Origin: Rhodoluna sp. | Lineage (GTDB): Bacteria; Actinomycetota; Actinomycetes; Actinomycetales; Microbacteriaceae | Reading direction: 5' to 3' | NCBI GenBank assembly: GCA_030831605.1 | Contig: JAURKU010000051.1 | Coordinates: forward strand, 1 to 48,555 | Length of the DNA: 48,555 nucleotides | Shown here: piece by piece, positions 1 through 7,492 of the stretch | Layout of the letters: every line of letters starts with the position of its first letter | Position numbering within the stretch: position 1 is the stretch's first letter | The notes under the pieces: model-generated | Told to the model about the DNA's origin: nothing | Seen by the model: the letters and a program-made list of their open reading frames with translations, nothing else | The model's database searches: none | Translations under genes and position numbers: made by a program

Positions 1-36
1 ACCATGTTTCCACGAAGCTTTTCTGAGCCCGCTTCG

Positions 37-109
37 AGCGGATGACGAGATTCGAACTCGCGACCCCAACCTTGGCAAGGTTGTGCTCTACCAACTGAGC
101 CACATCCGC
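37..109 (-). tRNA. tRNA-Gly (anticodon GCC)
   Basis: The minus strand folds into a 73-base cloverleaf. The 7-bp acceptor stem is GCGGATG/CATCCGC, the D-arm is GCTCAGTTGGTAGAGC, and the anticodon stem-loop is CAACC-TTGCCAA-GGTTG, giving anticodon GCC (glycine). The T-arm is GCGAG-TTCGAAT-CTCGT and the discriminator base is U. No CCA is encoded. It lies downstream of amt on the same strand, separated by a hairpin. Confidence 0.96.
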
Positions 110-135
110 TTATCTCTTACGAGATACCTAAGACT

Positions 136-175
136 CTAGCCGATTTTTGGCTATTTCGTCAAAAATCTAGGCTAG
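136..175 (-). terminator. hairpin overlapping the amt stop codon, possible terminator
   Basis: On the minus strand the arms CTAGCC-TA-GATTTTTG and CAAAAATC-GGCTAG pair as a 14-bp stem with a two-base bulge and a 10-base loop. The amt stop codon (TAG) is inside the first arm. No clear U-tract follows, so its action as a terminator between amt and the tRNA gene is inferred from position and stem strength. Confidence 0.4.
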
Positions 176-1437
176 ACCTTGTCATTACCGAAAGCATAGG
201 CCTCTTCACCGTGCACAACGGTGTCAATACCAGCTAATTCGTCTTCAGCCTTGACTCTAAACCCGATCGTCTTCTCGATAATTAGGCCAATTACGAAGGC
301 TAAGGCAAATGAGTAAAGCAGCACTGCACCAGCTCCTAGAGCCTGCTTGTATAACTGGGAGAAATCGTTGCCGAAGAAGAATCCAACATCACGACCAAAA
401 GCCCCGATAAACAGTGTCCCGACGATTCCCCCGACCAAGTGGATACCGACGACATCTAAAGAGTCGTCAAAGCCCCAGGCGAATTTTAGATCGATAGCCA
501 AGGCACAGAGTGCACCTGAGATTAATCCCAAAAGCATTCCCCATACCGGATCGACAGCGGCGCAGGCTGGCGTTATAGCAACCAGACCAGCGACCGCCCC
601 AGAGCCTGCTCCAATGGAAGTGGCTTTGCCATGTCTAATCTTCTCGACAATGATCCAACCGAGCATAGCTGCCGCGGGTGCTGCCATCGTGTTGATGAAG
701 GCAATGCTTGCTATTCCGTCTGCTGCTAGTTCGCTACCTGCGTTAAATCCGAACCATCCGAACCAGAGTAAAGCAACCCCAAGTAGTGTAAGTGGAACGT
801 TGTGTGGCTGAGTTATGCCTTTGCTAAAACCAAATCTCTTTCCCAAAACAAGTGCTAGTGCAAGTCCTGCAGCGCCAGCATTAATGTGAACTGCTGTTCC
901 ACCTGCAAAGTCGATTACACCCATCTGAATCAACCAACCGGCATCACTACGATCCGGATTTGAACCGAAGTTGAAAACCCAGTTGGCTACAGGGAAGTAG
1001 ACGATAGTCGCCCAGATGCCTGCGAAAACCATCCATGCTCCAAACTTGGCTCGGTCCGCGATAGCTCCAGCGATTAAAGCGACAGTAATAATCGCGAATG
1101 TTGCCTGGAATGCGACAAACGCTAGACCAGGGTAAGCAGATTCACTCGGCGCTAATGCAGCTGCCGTCTCGGCGCTAAGACCTAGAGACGCTGTATCAAT
1201 TCCAAACCATCCGGGTATACCTATGTAAGTTGCGCTGGAAGATTTGGCGAAACTTATGGCATAGCCAAACAAAACCCAAAGCACACCCACCAAAGCGAGA
1301 GAGCCCCAACAAAGCATCATCATGCTTACAACGCTTTTAGCCTTAACCATTCCGCCGTAGAAAAATGCCAGGCCTGGTGTCATTAGTAGCACTAAGCCCG
1401 CTGAGATAAGTACAAAAGCTGTGTTGCCCTGATCCAT
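172..1437 (-). CDS. amt: Ammonium transporter (Amt/MEP/Rh family)
   Basis: This 421-residue protein is an ammonium channel of the cytoplasmic membrane. It has the family hallmarks: an N-terminal helix ending in the TPGLAFFYGGM motif (about residues 20-30) and the twin pore histidines at H184 (GGTAVHINAGAAGL) and H333 (GIHLVGGIVG). About eleven hydrophobic segments can be seen, which is normal for the family. The ATG start is preceded by GGAGG at seven bases. No glnK or glnD follows; the next downstream gene is a tRNA. The upstream spacer contains GAAAC and TTTAC half-sites at nearly helical spacing that resemble an actinobacterial GlnR site, so nitrogen control is likely but inferred. The family call is secure. 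Confidence 0.96.
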   Translation of the reverse strand: MDQGNTAFVLISAGLVLLMTPGLAFFYGGMVKAKSVVSMMMLCWGSLALVGVLWVLFGYAISFAKSSSATYIGIPGWFGIDTASLGLSAETAAALAPSESAYPGLAFVAFQATFAIITVALIAGAIADRAKFGAWMVFAGIWATIVYFPVANWVFNFGSNPDRSDAGWLIQMGVIDFAGGTAVHINAGAAGLALALVLGKRFGFSKGITQPHNVPLTLLGVALLWFGWFGFNAGSELAADGIASIAFINTMAAPAAAMLGWIIVEKIRHGKATSIGAGSGAVAGLVAITPACAAVDPVWGMLLGLISGALCALAIDLKFAWGFDDSLDVVGIHLVGGIVGTLFIGAFGRDVGFFFGNDFSQLYKQALGAGAVLLYSFALAFVIGLIIEKTIGFRVKAEDELAGIDTVVHGEEAYAFGNDKV

Positions 1438-1482
1438 GAGTCCTCCAAATAATTGATGTTTAGAGCACTTTTGTATAGCTGT

Positions 1483-1520
1483 GTTTCCTGAATGGTCAGT
1501 TAATGTTTCGGGTATGTAAA
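1483..1520 (-). promoter_or_regulatory. possible GlnR-like nitrogen control site upstream of amt
   Basis: Read on the minus strand, the region contains TTTAC-n6-GAAAC-n5-CTGAC-n7-GAAAC. This resembles the actinobacterial GlnR pattern of alternating gTnAC and GaAAC boxes about 11 bases apart, with one imperfect spacing and first-base mismatches in the gTnAC boxes. The target gene, an ammonium transporter, is a classic GlnR regulon member. The match was made by eye and is unproven. Confidence 0.35.
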
Positions 1521-1524
1521 AGAT

Positions 1525-2514
1525 TTATGGCAGTTCACGAGCGCACATGGCCGCAAGACGTGATAGGGCTCTCCTGTATTTCTTTTGATAAGCACCAACT
1601 AGATGGTCTTCACGAAAGATCTCACCGAGGTTGATACCGCTAGTGCGTAATGCAATACCCGCCTCGTAACAACGGTCGATGAAACTAACAAGACGTATCC
1701 CCTCGTACTGGTCGTTTATTGTTTCAATGTTGGAAATAAGCAACACATCGAACTGCTCCGAAAGTTTTGCGTATCTAGATTGATGCAGGCTACCCAAATA
1801 GACAAGTAAGTCCTGCAGATCTGCTGTGATTACTCTCGAGCCAGATACTGACGCCTCTTGCGCTAATTTCGATAAGTCGGCGGAAAAAAAACTAAGTTCC
1901 AAGCCTCTATGCCGATAATCTTCACCGTCAATCCTGACAATCTCGAATCTGTCAGCTACCGACTGTATCTCGCGCTGGAAGGCATCTGCTGCGAATCTTC
2001 CCTCGCCTAAGGCGTTTGGCGGAGTATTTGAAGTGGCAGCGAAACAGGTTCCTTTGTTGGCTAGTTCCTTGAGGAATCTAGACATGACCATTGTGTCTCC
2101 AGGATCATCAAGCTCGAACTCGTCGATGCAAAGTAGCCCGAATTTCGAGAATTGTTGGACTGCCTCAGCAAAGCCCAAATAGCCAATAGCGCTGGTGACA
2201 CCGATAAACGGTGAATAAAGTTTCTTCCGCCTTGAGTTGTGATAAATCGAGGCTAGGAGGTGAGTCTTTCCAACGCCAAAGCCCCCATCGAGATAAATTC
2301 CAGTGGAATCTTTACCTTTCGAATCAATACTGCGAACGAAATCAATACTTTTAGCGACACCATCCTGTTGACTCGGGAAATTGGCGTCTGGGATGTAGCT
2401 GGAAAAAGATACCGATGCAAATTCCTCTGGTGGGACCATCTCGGCCAAAAGTTCATGAATGGAGATCTCGGTCACCAAGTCTTGGAGTTTTATAAGCATC
2501 GAGGTTTGGGCCAT
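1525..2514 (-). CDS. zapE: ZapE/AFG1-like P-loop ATPase
   Basis: This 329-residue AAA-type ATPase belongs to the AFG1/ZapE family. In bacteria, ZapE is linked to Z-ring function during constriction. The Walker A motif GGFGVGKTHLL lies at about residues 77-87 and Walker B (LLCIDEFELDD) at about 147-157. ATSNTPP and DRFEIVRIDG follow, as in the family. The length is slightly short for the family but no domain is missing. It is divergent from the rhodanese gene, and a TAGAAT element on its strand at 2558-2563 could be its -10. Its stop lies 87 bases before the amt start on the same strand. The exact division role in this organism is inferred from family membership. Confidence 0.9.
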   Translation of the reverse strand: MAQTSMLIKLQDLVTEISIHELLAEMVPPEEFASVSFSSYIPDANFPSQQDGVAKSIDFVRSIDSKGKDSTGIYLDGGFGVGKTHLLASIYHNSRRKKLYSPFIGVTSAIGYLGFAEAVQQFSKFGLLCIDEFELDDPGDTMVMSRFLKELANKGTCFAATSNTPPNALGEGRFAADAFQREIQSVADRFEIVRIDGEDYRHRGLELSFFSADLSKLAQEASVSGSRVITADLQDLLVYLGSLHQSRYAKLSEQFDVLLISNIETINDQYEGIRLVSFIDRCYEAGIALRTSGINLGEIFREDHLVGAYQKKYRRALSRLAAMCARELP

Positions 2515-2527
2515 TCCGTTTGGGATG

Positions 2528-2569
2528 ATTCTCTGAGAGAATTAGAAAAGTAAACCCATTCTAATTCTC
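2528..2569 (+). promoter_or_regulatory. nested inverted repeats in the zapE-sseA divergent spacer
   Basis: Two overlapping perfect inverted repeats are visible. The first is ATTCTC-TGA-GAGAAT at 2528-2542. The second is GAGAATTAGAA, 11 bases of loop, then TTCTAATTCTC at 2537-2569. They share the GAGAAT segment, so in RNA only one can form at a time. The second ends one base before the GAAAGG ribosome binding site of sseA. It could be an operator, an RNA switch or overlapping promoters. Confidence 0.45.
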
Positions 2570-2581
2570 GAAAGGCTTGCC

Positions 2582-3484
2582 TTGACTTACCCGCTTGATT
2601 CCGACGCAAAGTTCCAACAATACGCCCATCCTGAGGCTCTAGTTAGTACCTCCTGGGTTGATCAACACAAGGGCTCTGCTGGATTAGTCATTGTTGAATG
2701 CGATGAGGACATCCTCTTGTACAACACCGGGCACATCCCAGGTGCTATAAAACTTGATTGGCATACTGAACTGAACCACCCGGTGTTTCGCGATTACCTA
2801 AACAGTACAGAAATGGCAGCTCTACTTAGCAGCAAGGGAATCAGCCGAGAGGACACTATTGTGCTCTATGGAGATAAGAGCAACTGGTGGGCGACATATG
2901 CATTCTGGGTTCTAAAACTTTTCGGCCACGAAGACATCCGAATAATGGACGGCGGTAGAGCTAAATGGATAGCCGAAGGTAGAGAAGTGACCCAAGAGAC
3001 TTCTCCACTGGCTTCGACTGAATACCCAGTTGTGGAAAGAGATGATTCCAAGATCAGAGCTTTCAAGGAAGATGTACTAAAGCACTTCGGCAAACCACTT
3101 ATTGATGTTCGAAGCCCACAAGAGTATACGGGTGAACGCACTCACATGCCTGATTATCCCGATGAAGGAGCACCACGTGGAGGACACATTCCAACCGCTG
3201 CCTCAGTGCCATGGGCTAAAGCTGTCTACGAAGACCAGACTTTTAAGGCAATCGATGAGCTGAATGTCATCTACCGTCAGGAAGCCGGTATCAACGATTC
3301 TGCAGATGTAATTGCATACTGCCGAATCGGAGAGCGATCCTCACACACATGGTTTGTCTTGAAGTATCTGATTGGAATTGAGAAGGTCAGGAACTATGAC
3401 GGTTCATGGACTGAATGGGGATCGGCCGTTCGCGTTCCTATCGTGAAGGGTGCTGAGCCAGGTGCAGTGCCAGTAGGTTTCTAA
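2582..3484 (+). CDS. sseA: Sulfurtransferase (two-domain rhodanese)
   Basis: This 300-residue protein is a two-domain rhodanese that transfers sulfur from thiosulfate or 3-mercaptopyruvate to an acceptor such as cyanide or a thiol. The inactive N-terminal domain (about 20-135) carries the [19 protein letters not shown] stretch, and the C-terminal domain (about 165-290) has the active loop CRIGERS with nucleophile C247. The start is TTG, chosen because GAAAGG lies six bases upstream. The next gene, a SufE-like sulfur acceptor, begins immediately after the stop codon, so the pair is probably translated together and may work in one sulfur relay; that link is inferred. CRIGERS does not match the usual CG[S/T]GVTA loop of mercaptopyruvate enzymes and looks more like the thiosulfate type (CRxGxR/K). 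Confidence 0.92.
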   Translation: MTYPLDSDAKFQQYAHPEALVSTSWVDQHKGSAGLVIVECDEDILLYNTGHIPGAIKLDWHTELNHPVFRDYLNSTEMAALLSSKGISREDTIVLYGDKSNWWATYAFWVLKLFGHEDIRIMDGGRAKWIAEGREVTQETSPLASTEYPVVERDDSKIRAFKEDVLKHFGKPLIDVRSPQEYTGERTHMPDYPDEGAPRGGHIPTAASVPWAKAVYEDQTFKAIDELNVIYRQEAGINDSADVIAYCRIGERSSHTWFVLKYLIGIEKVRNYDGSWTEWGSAVRVPIVKGAEPGAVPVGF

Positions 3485-3910
3485 TTGCCCGAGATCACCC
3501 CATCTGCAACTGAAATTCTAGAAGCTTTCAACGAGGTTCCAAGATTAGCAAAACTTGACCTACTTCTGGAGTATGCGGATCAGCTGCCAGAGATTCCAGA
3601 GAACTTTAGAGATAGGCCTGAACTACTTGAAAGAGTAGAAGAGTGTCAATCACCGGTTTACCTAATCACTGAAATTGAATCTAATAGGGTTCGTGTTTAT
3701 CTGACTGCCCCGGTTGAAGCGCCAACCACGCGTGGGTTCGCGTCAATACTTCAAATCGCGCTGGATAACCAAAGTGTGCAAACTGTACTCGAATTTGATG
3801 ACGGCTTCATTAGCTCACTGGGACTCACTGAACTCGTTTCTCCCCTACGCATTCGAGGGATGCACGGAATGCTAAATCGAATTAAGCGCCAGGTAAGTGA
3901 AAAGATTTGA
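3485..3910 (+). CDS. SufE-like Fe-S/sulfur acceptor protein
   Basis: This 141-residue protein is of the SufE/CsdE family, which accepts persulfide sulfur and passes it on, normally from a cysteine desulfurase in Fe-S cluster assembly. The conserved cysteine is C54, in the VEECQSPVYL motif. The later GFASILQIAL and LRIRGMHGMLNRIK segments are also typical (family consensus R..G...ml..ik). The TTG start directly abuts the stop of the rhodanese gene, which makes translational coupling likely and suggests the rhodanese as sulfur donor. This rhodanese-SufE pairing is common in Actinobacteria. No suf operon is present in the window. The direct partner is therefore inferred and not shown. Confidence 0.9.
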   Translation: MPEITPSATEILEAFNEVPRLAKLDLLLEYADQLPEIPENFRDRPELLERVEECQSPVYLITEIESNRVRVYLTAPVEAPTTRGFASILQIALDNQSVQTVLEFDDGFISSLGLTELVSPLRIRGMHGMLNRIKRQVSEKI

Positions 3911-4572
3911 AACTTATCGAACAAGTAAGTGCTGGTTTAGAAAGCAACTTGACCTACGAGATAGATTCCCCTTCCGACCTTAAACGCTGGTACCCTCGCA
4001 TAACTGGATTTAGATCAAATTACGTGATTTCAGCAAAAACAAAAGAAACGAATAGCGGCGTTATCTCAAACGATAATGACCGAATGGTCTTGCGAGCCAT
4101 AAGATCCTCTGCCGACCTGATTATCACTACCGGGAAAACAGCGGTTTCGGAGCAATTATCGGCATCAAAGTCTGCTCCATTGCTGATACTGACAAACAGC
4201 GAAGTAATAGACATACCAGCTACTCGAACTTCTTCTGCCCAAACCGTCTTTATCACTGCCCCGCAAGTTCAATATGCCAACAAATCTGTTGTTGCCTTAG
4301 GAAAAACGCAAGAACCGCTGACTAGTTGGCTTGCTGATGTTACCAAGGAATATGAATCAGTTGTTATTGAATCTGGGCTGAGCGTAACTCTAATCCTTCA
4401 GGAACTACTATGCGAGGTTTGCCTTACAGTTACAGATGCAGATAACACAGATGCCGCTTGGAATGTTGCGGAAGAATACATGCAGCAATTCAACGGAACA
4501 TGGAAACTGAATCAACTTCTTGAGATTGATAAAACTTTGTTTTTCAAGTTCCAAACTGTTCTAGAAAATTAG
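3907..4572 (+). CDS. Degenerate RibD C-terminal/dihydrofolate-reductase-fold protein
   Basis: This 221-residue protein shows a weak resemblance to the RibD C-terminal reductase fold, the family of the riboflavin-pathway pyrimidine reductases. The LRAIRSSADLIITTGKT stretch (about residues 61-78) matches the family's LRa.aDailvG..T segment. The stretch VVIESGLSVTLILQ (about 153-166) corresponds to the usual EGGp.l motif, with the double glycine lost. No dedicated deaminase domain is fused. It starts at TTG overlapping the SufE-like stop by four bases (TTGA), so it belongs to the sseA-sufE operon. Its 3' end overlaps the convergent hydrolase gene by 29 bases. Enzymatic activity is uncertain because substrate-binding glycines have changed. 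Confidence 0.6.
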   Translation: MKLIEQVSAGLESNLTYEIDSPSDLKRWYPRITGFRSNYVISAKTKETNSGVISNDNDRMVLRAIRSSADLIITTGKTAVSEQLSASKSAPLLILTNSEVIDIPATRTSSAQTVFITAPQVQYANKSVVALGKTQEPLTSWLADVTKEYESVVIESGLSVTLILQELLCEVCLTVTDADNTDAAWNVAEEYMQQFNGTWKLNQLLEIDKTLFFKFQTVLEN

Positions 4573-5608
4573 TTAGAGCCGAGCTGTATCGTTCAGGATT
4601 CTGGTTATAAAGACGGCAGTGCCGCCCGCCAGGGAAGTTTATAAAAATCCCCTGAGGATTGGGACCGGACATTTCTGGTATCCTCTGCATACAGACATAC
4701 CCATCTGTAGCAGAGTAAAGAACCAGTGCTGGTCTGCCAAGGGGAACGATCAAACTCGGGAGGTATTCCAAGCCAAGCCCAAGTAATCGGAAGATTCTGC
4801 TTCTAAGAATTTTCCTGATGCCATAAGAGGCGAAGTTTGGTCTCTCTCCGGCCTTTTCTGCCTGCAAACGAAGCGTGCTTTCAATATCGATAAGAGGGGA
4901 ATCAAAAACAACTCCAGCGACACTCTGACCAAGAGCAGACCTCTGCAGGCACTGGCCGATGATCATTGCCCCTAACGAGAAACCAAAAAGAATAATTCTC
5001 GAAGCACCGTTGCCGTATGCATACCTAATGGCAGATTCAACCTGGGTCCATTCCCTGGTTCCAAGATAAGAGCGATGAATTCCTAGACCATCTGGGGGTC
5101 TGTCCGATTCCAGAGAAATGGACAATTGACTAAAGCCCAATGCAGCTATAGTTGCAAAATTGCGCAGCGTTTCGGCCCTAGAAGCATTCCTTCCGTGGAC
5201 GTGAATGACCCATGTTGGCCCCGCGACCGCTAGATAAGCCATCGTCCCGTTCGGCATTTTCTGGTCTCTGACACCAACTAGTCCAAAATCTTCTGGCCGC
5301 TCGCCCAGCCAACCCGATAGCCATACTTTGTCACCGACGCTAGGCTCTTTGCCAAACTGTTTGAGAACGCGATAGCAACGAACTGAATGGCTGTCGGTAG
5401 TTATCGGTTCCACTAAGGCGTGGCCTTCTCGACTATCCCAAAACATGCTCTGTTTACCCGCTGGCAGAGTGTCTTCATTGGTTGGGAGCGTTAAAAAAGC
5501 TTGCTGACCATCTACGTAGTGATCAAGCACTGGGATTTCACCCTGAATTGAACCACCTAATCTGAGCAGACGCTTAGCCGCAACGATGGATTTTATGAAG
5601 GCAAGCAA
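4544..5608 (-). CDS. Alpha/beta hydrolase family protein
   Basis: This 354-residue protein has an alpha/beta hydrolase domain in its C-terminal two thirds. The nucleophile elbow is GFSLGAM with S211, an oxyanion region VIHVHGRNASR lies at about 134-144, a candidate acid is the Asp of YSATDGYV (about 313), and the final histidine is in GGRHCRL (about 335). The first 100 residues look like a separate beta-rich module before the hydrolase core. The TTG start has AGAGGA a few bases upstream. It is divergent from the DUF3000 gene, and the two may share a symmetric -10 element at 5657-5663. The substrate cannot be predicted. The N-terminus has a short hydrophobic start but no clear signal peptide. 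Confidence 0.8.
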   Translation of the reverse strand: MLAFIKSIVAAKRLLRLGGSIQGEIPVLDHYVDGQQAFLTLPTNEDTLPAGKQSMFWDSREGHALVEPITTDSHSVRCYRVLKQFGKEPSVGDKVWLSGWLGERPEDFGLVGVRDQKMPNGTMAYLAVAGPTWVIHVHGRNASRAETLRNFATIAALGFSQLSISLESDRPPDGLGIHRSYLGTREWTQVESAIRYAYGNGASRIILFGFSLGAMIIGQCLQRSALGQSVAGVVFDSPLIDIESTLRLQAEKAGERPNFASYGIRKILRSRIFRLLGLGLEYLPSLIVPLGRPALVLYSATDGYVCMQRIPEMSGPNPQGIFINFPGGRHCRLYNQNPERYSSALTNFLEQFGT

Positions 5609-5656
5609 GTAAATCCTCTCGGGCGTGGCTATCGTGAAACTTATCTAGGTTGGATT

Positions 5657-5663
5657 TAGCCTA
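5657..5663. promoter_or_regulatory. symmetric -10 element TAGCCTA between hydrolase and DUF3000 genes
   Basis: TAGCCTA reads as a TAnnnT -10 hexamer on both strands (TAGCCT on plus, TAGGCT on minus). On the plus strand it ends seven bases before the ATG of the DUF3000 gene, which predicts a leaderless mRNA. On the minus strand it would give a leader of about 43 bases to the hydrolase start. This was read by eye; transcription starts have not been mapped. Confidence 0.5.
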
Positions 5664-5669
5664 GAACAA

Positions 5670-6251
5670 ATGGCTAACTTTGAGACTCAAGAAGATCTTC
5701 CAGCGGAATTCCAGCTGGCTCTTAAGGATTTAATCGATCCCTATACTCGCCCTGAGCTCTCAACACACCAAATTGCCTCACCTAACGGCATCGCACCTGC
5801 AGCGGTAGCGTACTCTGCTGACGTGCCGGATAACACTGAAGCGGCAAGCAACCGAGGTGTTGGTCGAATAGTTTTCTTGCATGATCCAGCTCAATTTGAA
5901 ACCTGGGGATCGAGAATGCGAGTGATTGCATACGTCAAATCACCGCTTGAAGCTGAGATGGAACTTGAAGAAGACTCCGCTAGTTATTACTGGGACATTC
6001 TTAAGCGGGCATTAGAAAAGCACGGAGCTATTTCTACACATGAAGCGGGAACTATAACAAAGATGTCCTCGACAGGCATGGGTGCACTAGCTACAGAACA
6101 ACGCAAGACAGAGATCGAACTTCGGGCTTCTTGGTCGCCGTTGGATACTAGTCTCGCTCCTCACTTTGCCGCTTGGCAGGATCTTGTGGCCGCGATGGCT
6201 GGCTTTGCAATTGAGGGCGACTCAGTTGTGAAGATTTCCAAAGCCGTATGA
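5670..6251 (+). CDS. DUF3000 family protein
   Basis: This 193-residue protein matches DUF3000, an actinobacterial family of unknown function. The gene typically stands directly before RNase D and near dxs, as it does here. Visible family features are the motif GRIVFLHDPAQFETWGSRMR (about residues 66-85) and a C-terminal WSPLDTS..APHFAAWQDLVA segment. No membrane segment or signal peptide is seen. The start ATG has no Shine-Dalgarno sequence but lies seven bases after a TAGCCT element, so the mRNA is probably leaderless. The stop overlaps the rnd start by four bases (ATGA), indicating an operon with RNase D and possibly a role linked to RNA handling, which is only an inference. Confidence 0.92.
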   Translation: MANFETQEDLPAEFQLALKDLIDPYTRPELSTHQIASPNGIAPAAVAYSADVPDNTEAASNRGVGRIVFLHDPAQFETWGSRMRVIAYVKSPLEAEMELEEDSASYYWDILKRALEKHGAISTHEAGTITKMSSTGMGALATEQRKTEIELRASWSPLDTSLAPHFAAWQDLVAAMAGFAIEGDSVVKISKAV

Positions 6252-7492
6252 GTGAAGATTCGCTTGTCGAACAAGTTGTCCCATTACTTCAGCCGAGGAT
6301 GAAGACAACACTCGTAGACCGAGATGACGAACTTCAACAGCTTGTAAAAAACCTCGATGCAACAACGAGAATAGCAATAGACGCCGAAAGGGCTAGCGGT
6401 TTTAGATACGGGCAAAAGGCCTACCTAATCCAAATCGCTATTGAAAAAGTTGGGATCTATCTTGTCGATACCACAATAGATTTTGAGAGCACACTACTTT
6501 TCAATTTCAAAGAACTAGTAAGTGAAAAAACATGGATTATCCATGCAGCAAGCCAAGACATCCCCTGTCTAGCTGAGTACGATCTCTCGCCGAGTTCTAT
6601 ATTGGACACTGAACTCGCAGGGCGCATTCTTGGACTTCCCAAGGTATCGCTTGGCACCATGTGCGAGGAACTACTAAAGCTTGGACTGTCGAAGGAGCAT
6701 TCTGCGGTTGACTGGAGCGCTAGACCACTACCGGCAAACTGGTTGAACTACGCGGCTTTAGATGTTGACGTGCTGTTTGATTTGTGGGAGGCCATAGAAA
6801 ATAAACTCCGTGAGGCAAATAAATACGAATACGCAACGCAGGAATTTCATCACCTGACTCTTCCTATTGAAAAACCCGAGAAATTGGATAGATGGAGATC
6901 TATCACTGGTATCCACGAGTTGAAACAAGCTAGAGCGCTCACAGTGATAAGAAGCCTCTGGGAGGCAAGGGAAAAACTTGCTAAGGAGAAAGATGTTGCA
7001 CCCGGTCGACTAATTCCAGACCTATCGTTGGTCGCTGTTGTGAAGGCTGAACCCAAGTCGAAATCCGAGCTGGCTTCACTGCGCGCCTTTACCGGGAGGG
7101 CTAGCCGAAGTTACTTAGATTTGTGGTGGGCGGCTTACGAGCATGGTATGCAGACCCGGGAATTAGTTGAGATTAAGGCTCCTAGCTCGGGAATTCCTAA
7201 TCACCGGAACTGGCCGAGTAAATTCCCAGAGGCAAACATTAGATTGCAGTGGATGCGGGTATTACTTAAGGATCTTTCAGAAACTGCGCTGATACCTGTT
7301 GAGAATCTAATGTCACCTGAAATTGTCAGACGCATCTGCTTTAGTCCGCCTGAGCGTAGCACTGAGGGGCTCGAAAGTGCCGTGAGATCATTTGGTGCAA
7401 GGAGCTGGCAGGCAAATCTAGTGGTGCCGTTATTTGTCGAAGCGCTAGCTAAGGATCAACTTCCGCCGACCAACGAAGAAGCTAGTGCTTAG
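6248..7492 (+). CDS. rnd: Ribonuclease D (HRDC-domain 3'-5' exonuclease)
   Basis: This 414-residue protein is a DEDDy exoribonuclease involved in tRNA and structured-RNA 3'-end processing. The first exonuclease motif gives D45 and E47 (IAIDAERASGF), the second gives D104 (HAASQDIPCL), and the last gives Y168 and D172 (WLNYAALDVDVL). An HRDC nucleic-acid-binding domain follows at about residues 220-300 (RARALTVIRSLWEAREKLA region). The length and order are typical of the actinobacterial enzyme. The ATG start is coupled to the DUF3000 stop. The 3' end overlaps the convergent dxs gene by 11 bases. Confidence 0.95.
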   Translation: MSEDSLVEQVVPLLQPRMKTTLVDRDDELQQLVKNLDATTRIAIDAERASGFRYGQKAYLIQIAIEKVGIYLVDTTIDFESTLLFNFKELVSEKTWIIHAASQDIPCLAEYDLSPSSILDTELAGRILGLPKVSLGTMCEELLKLGLSKEHSAVDWSARPLPANWLNYAALDVDVLFDLWEAIENKLREANKYEYATQEFHHLTLPIEKPEKLDRWRSITGIHELKQARALTVIRSLWEAREKLAKEKDVAPGRLIPDLSLVAVVKAEPKSKSELASLRAFTGRASRSYLDLWWAAYEHGMQTRELVEIKAPSSGIPNHRNWPSKFPEANIRLQWMRVLLKDLSETALIPVENLMSPEIVRRICFSPPERSTEGLESAVRSFGARSWQANLVVPLFVEALAKDQLPPTNEEASA

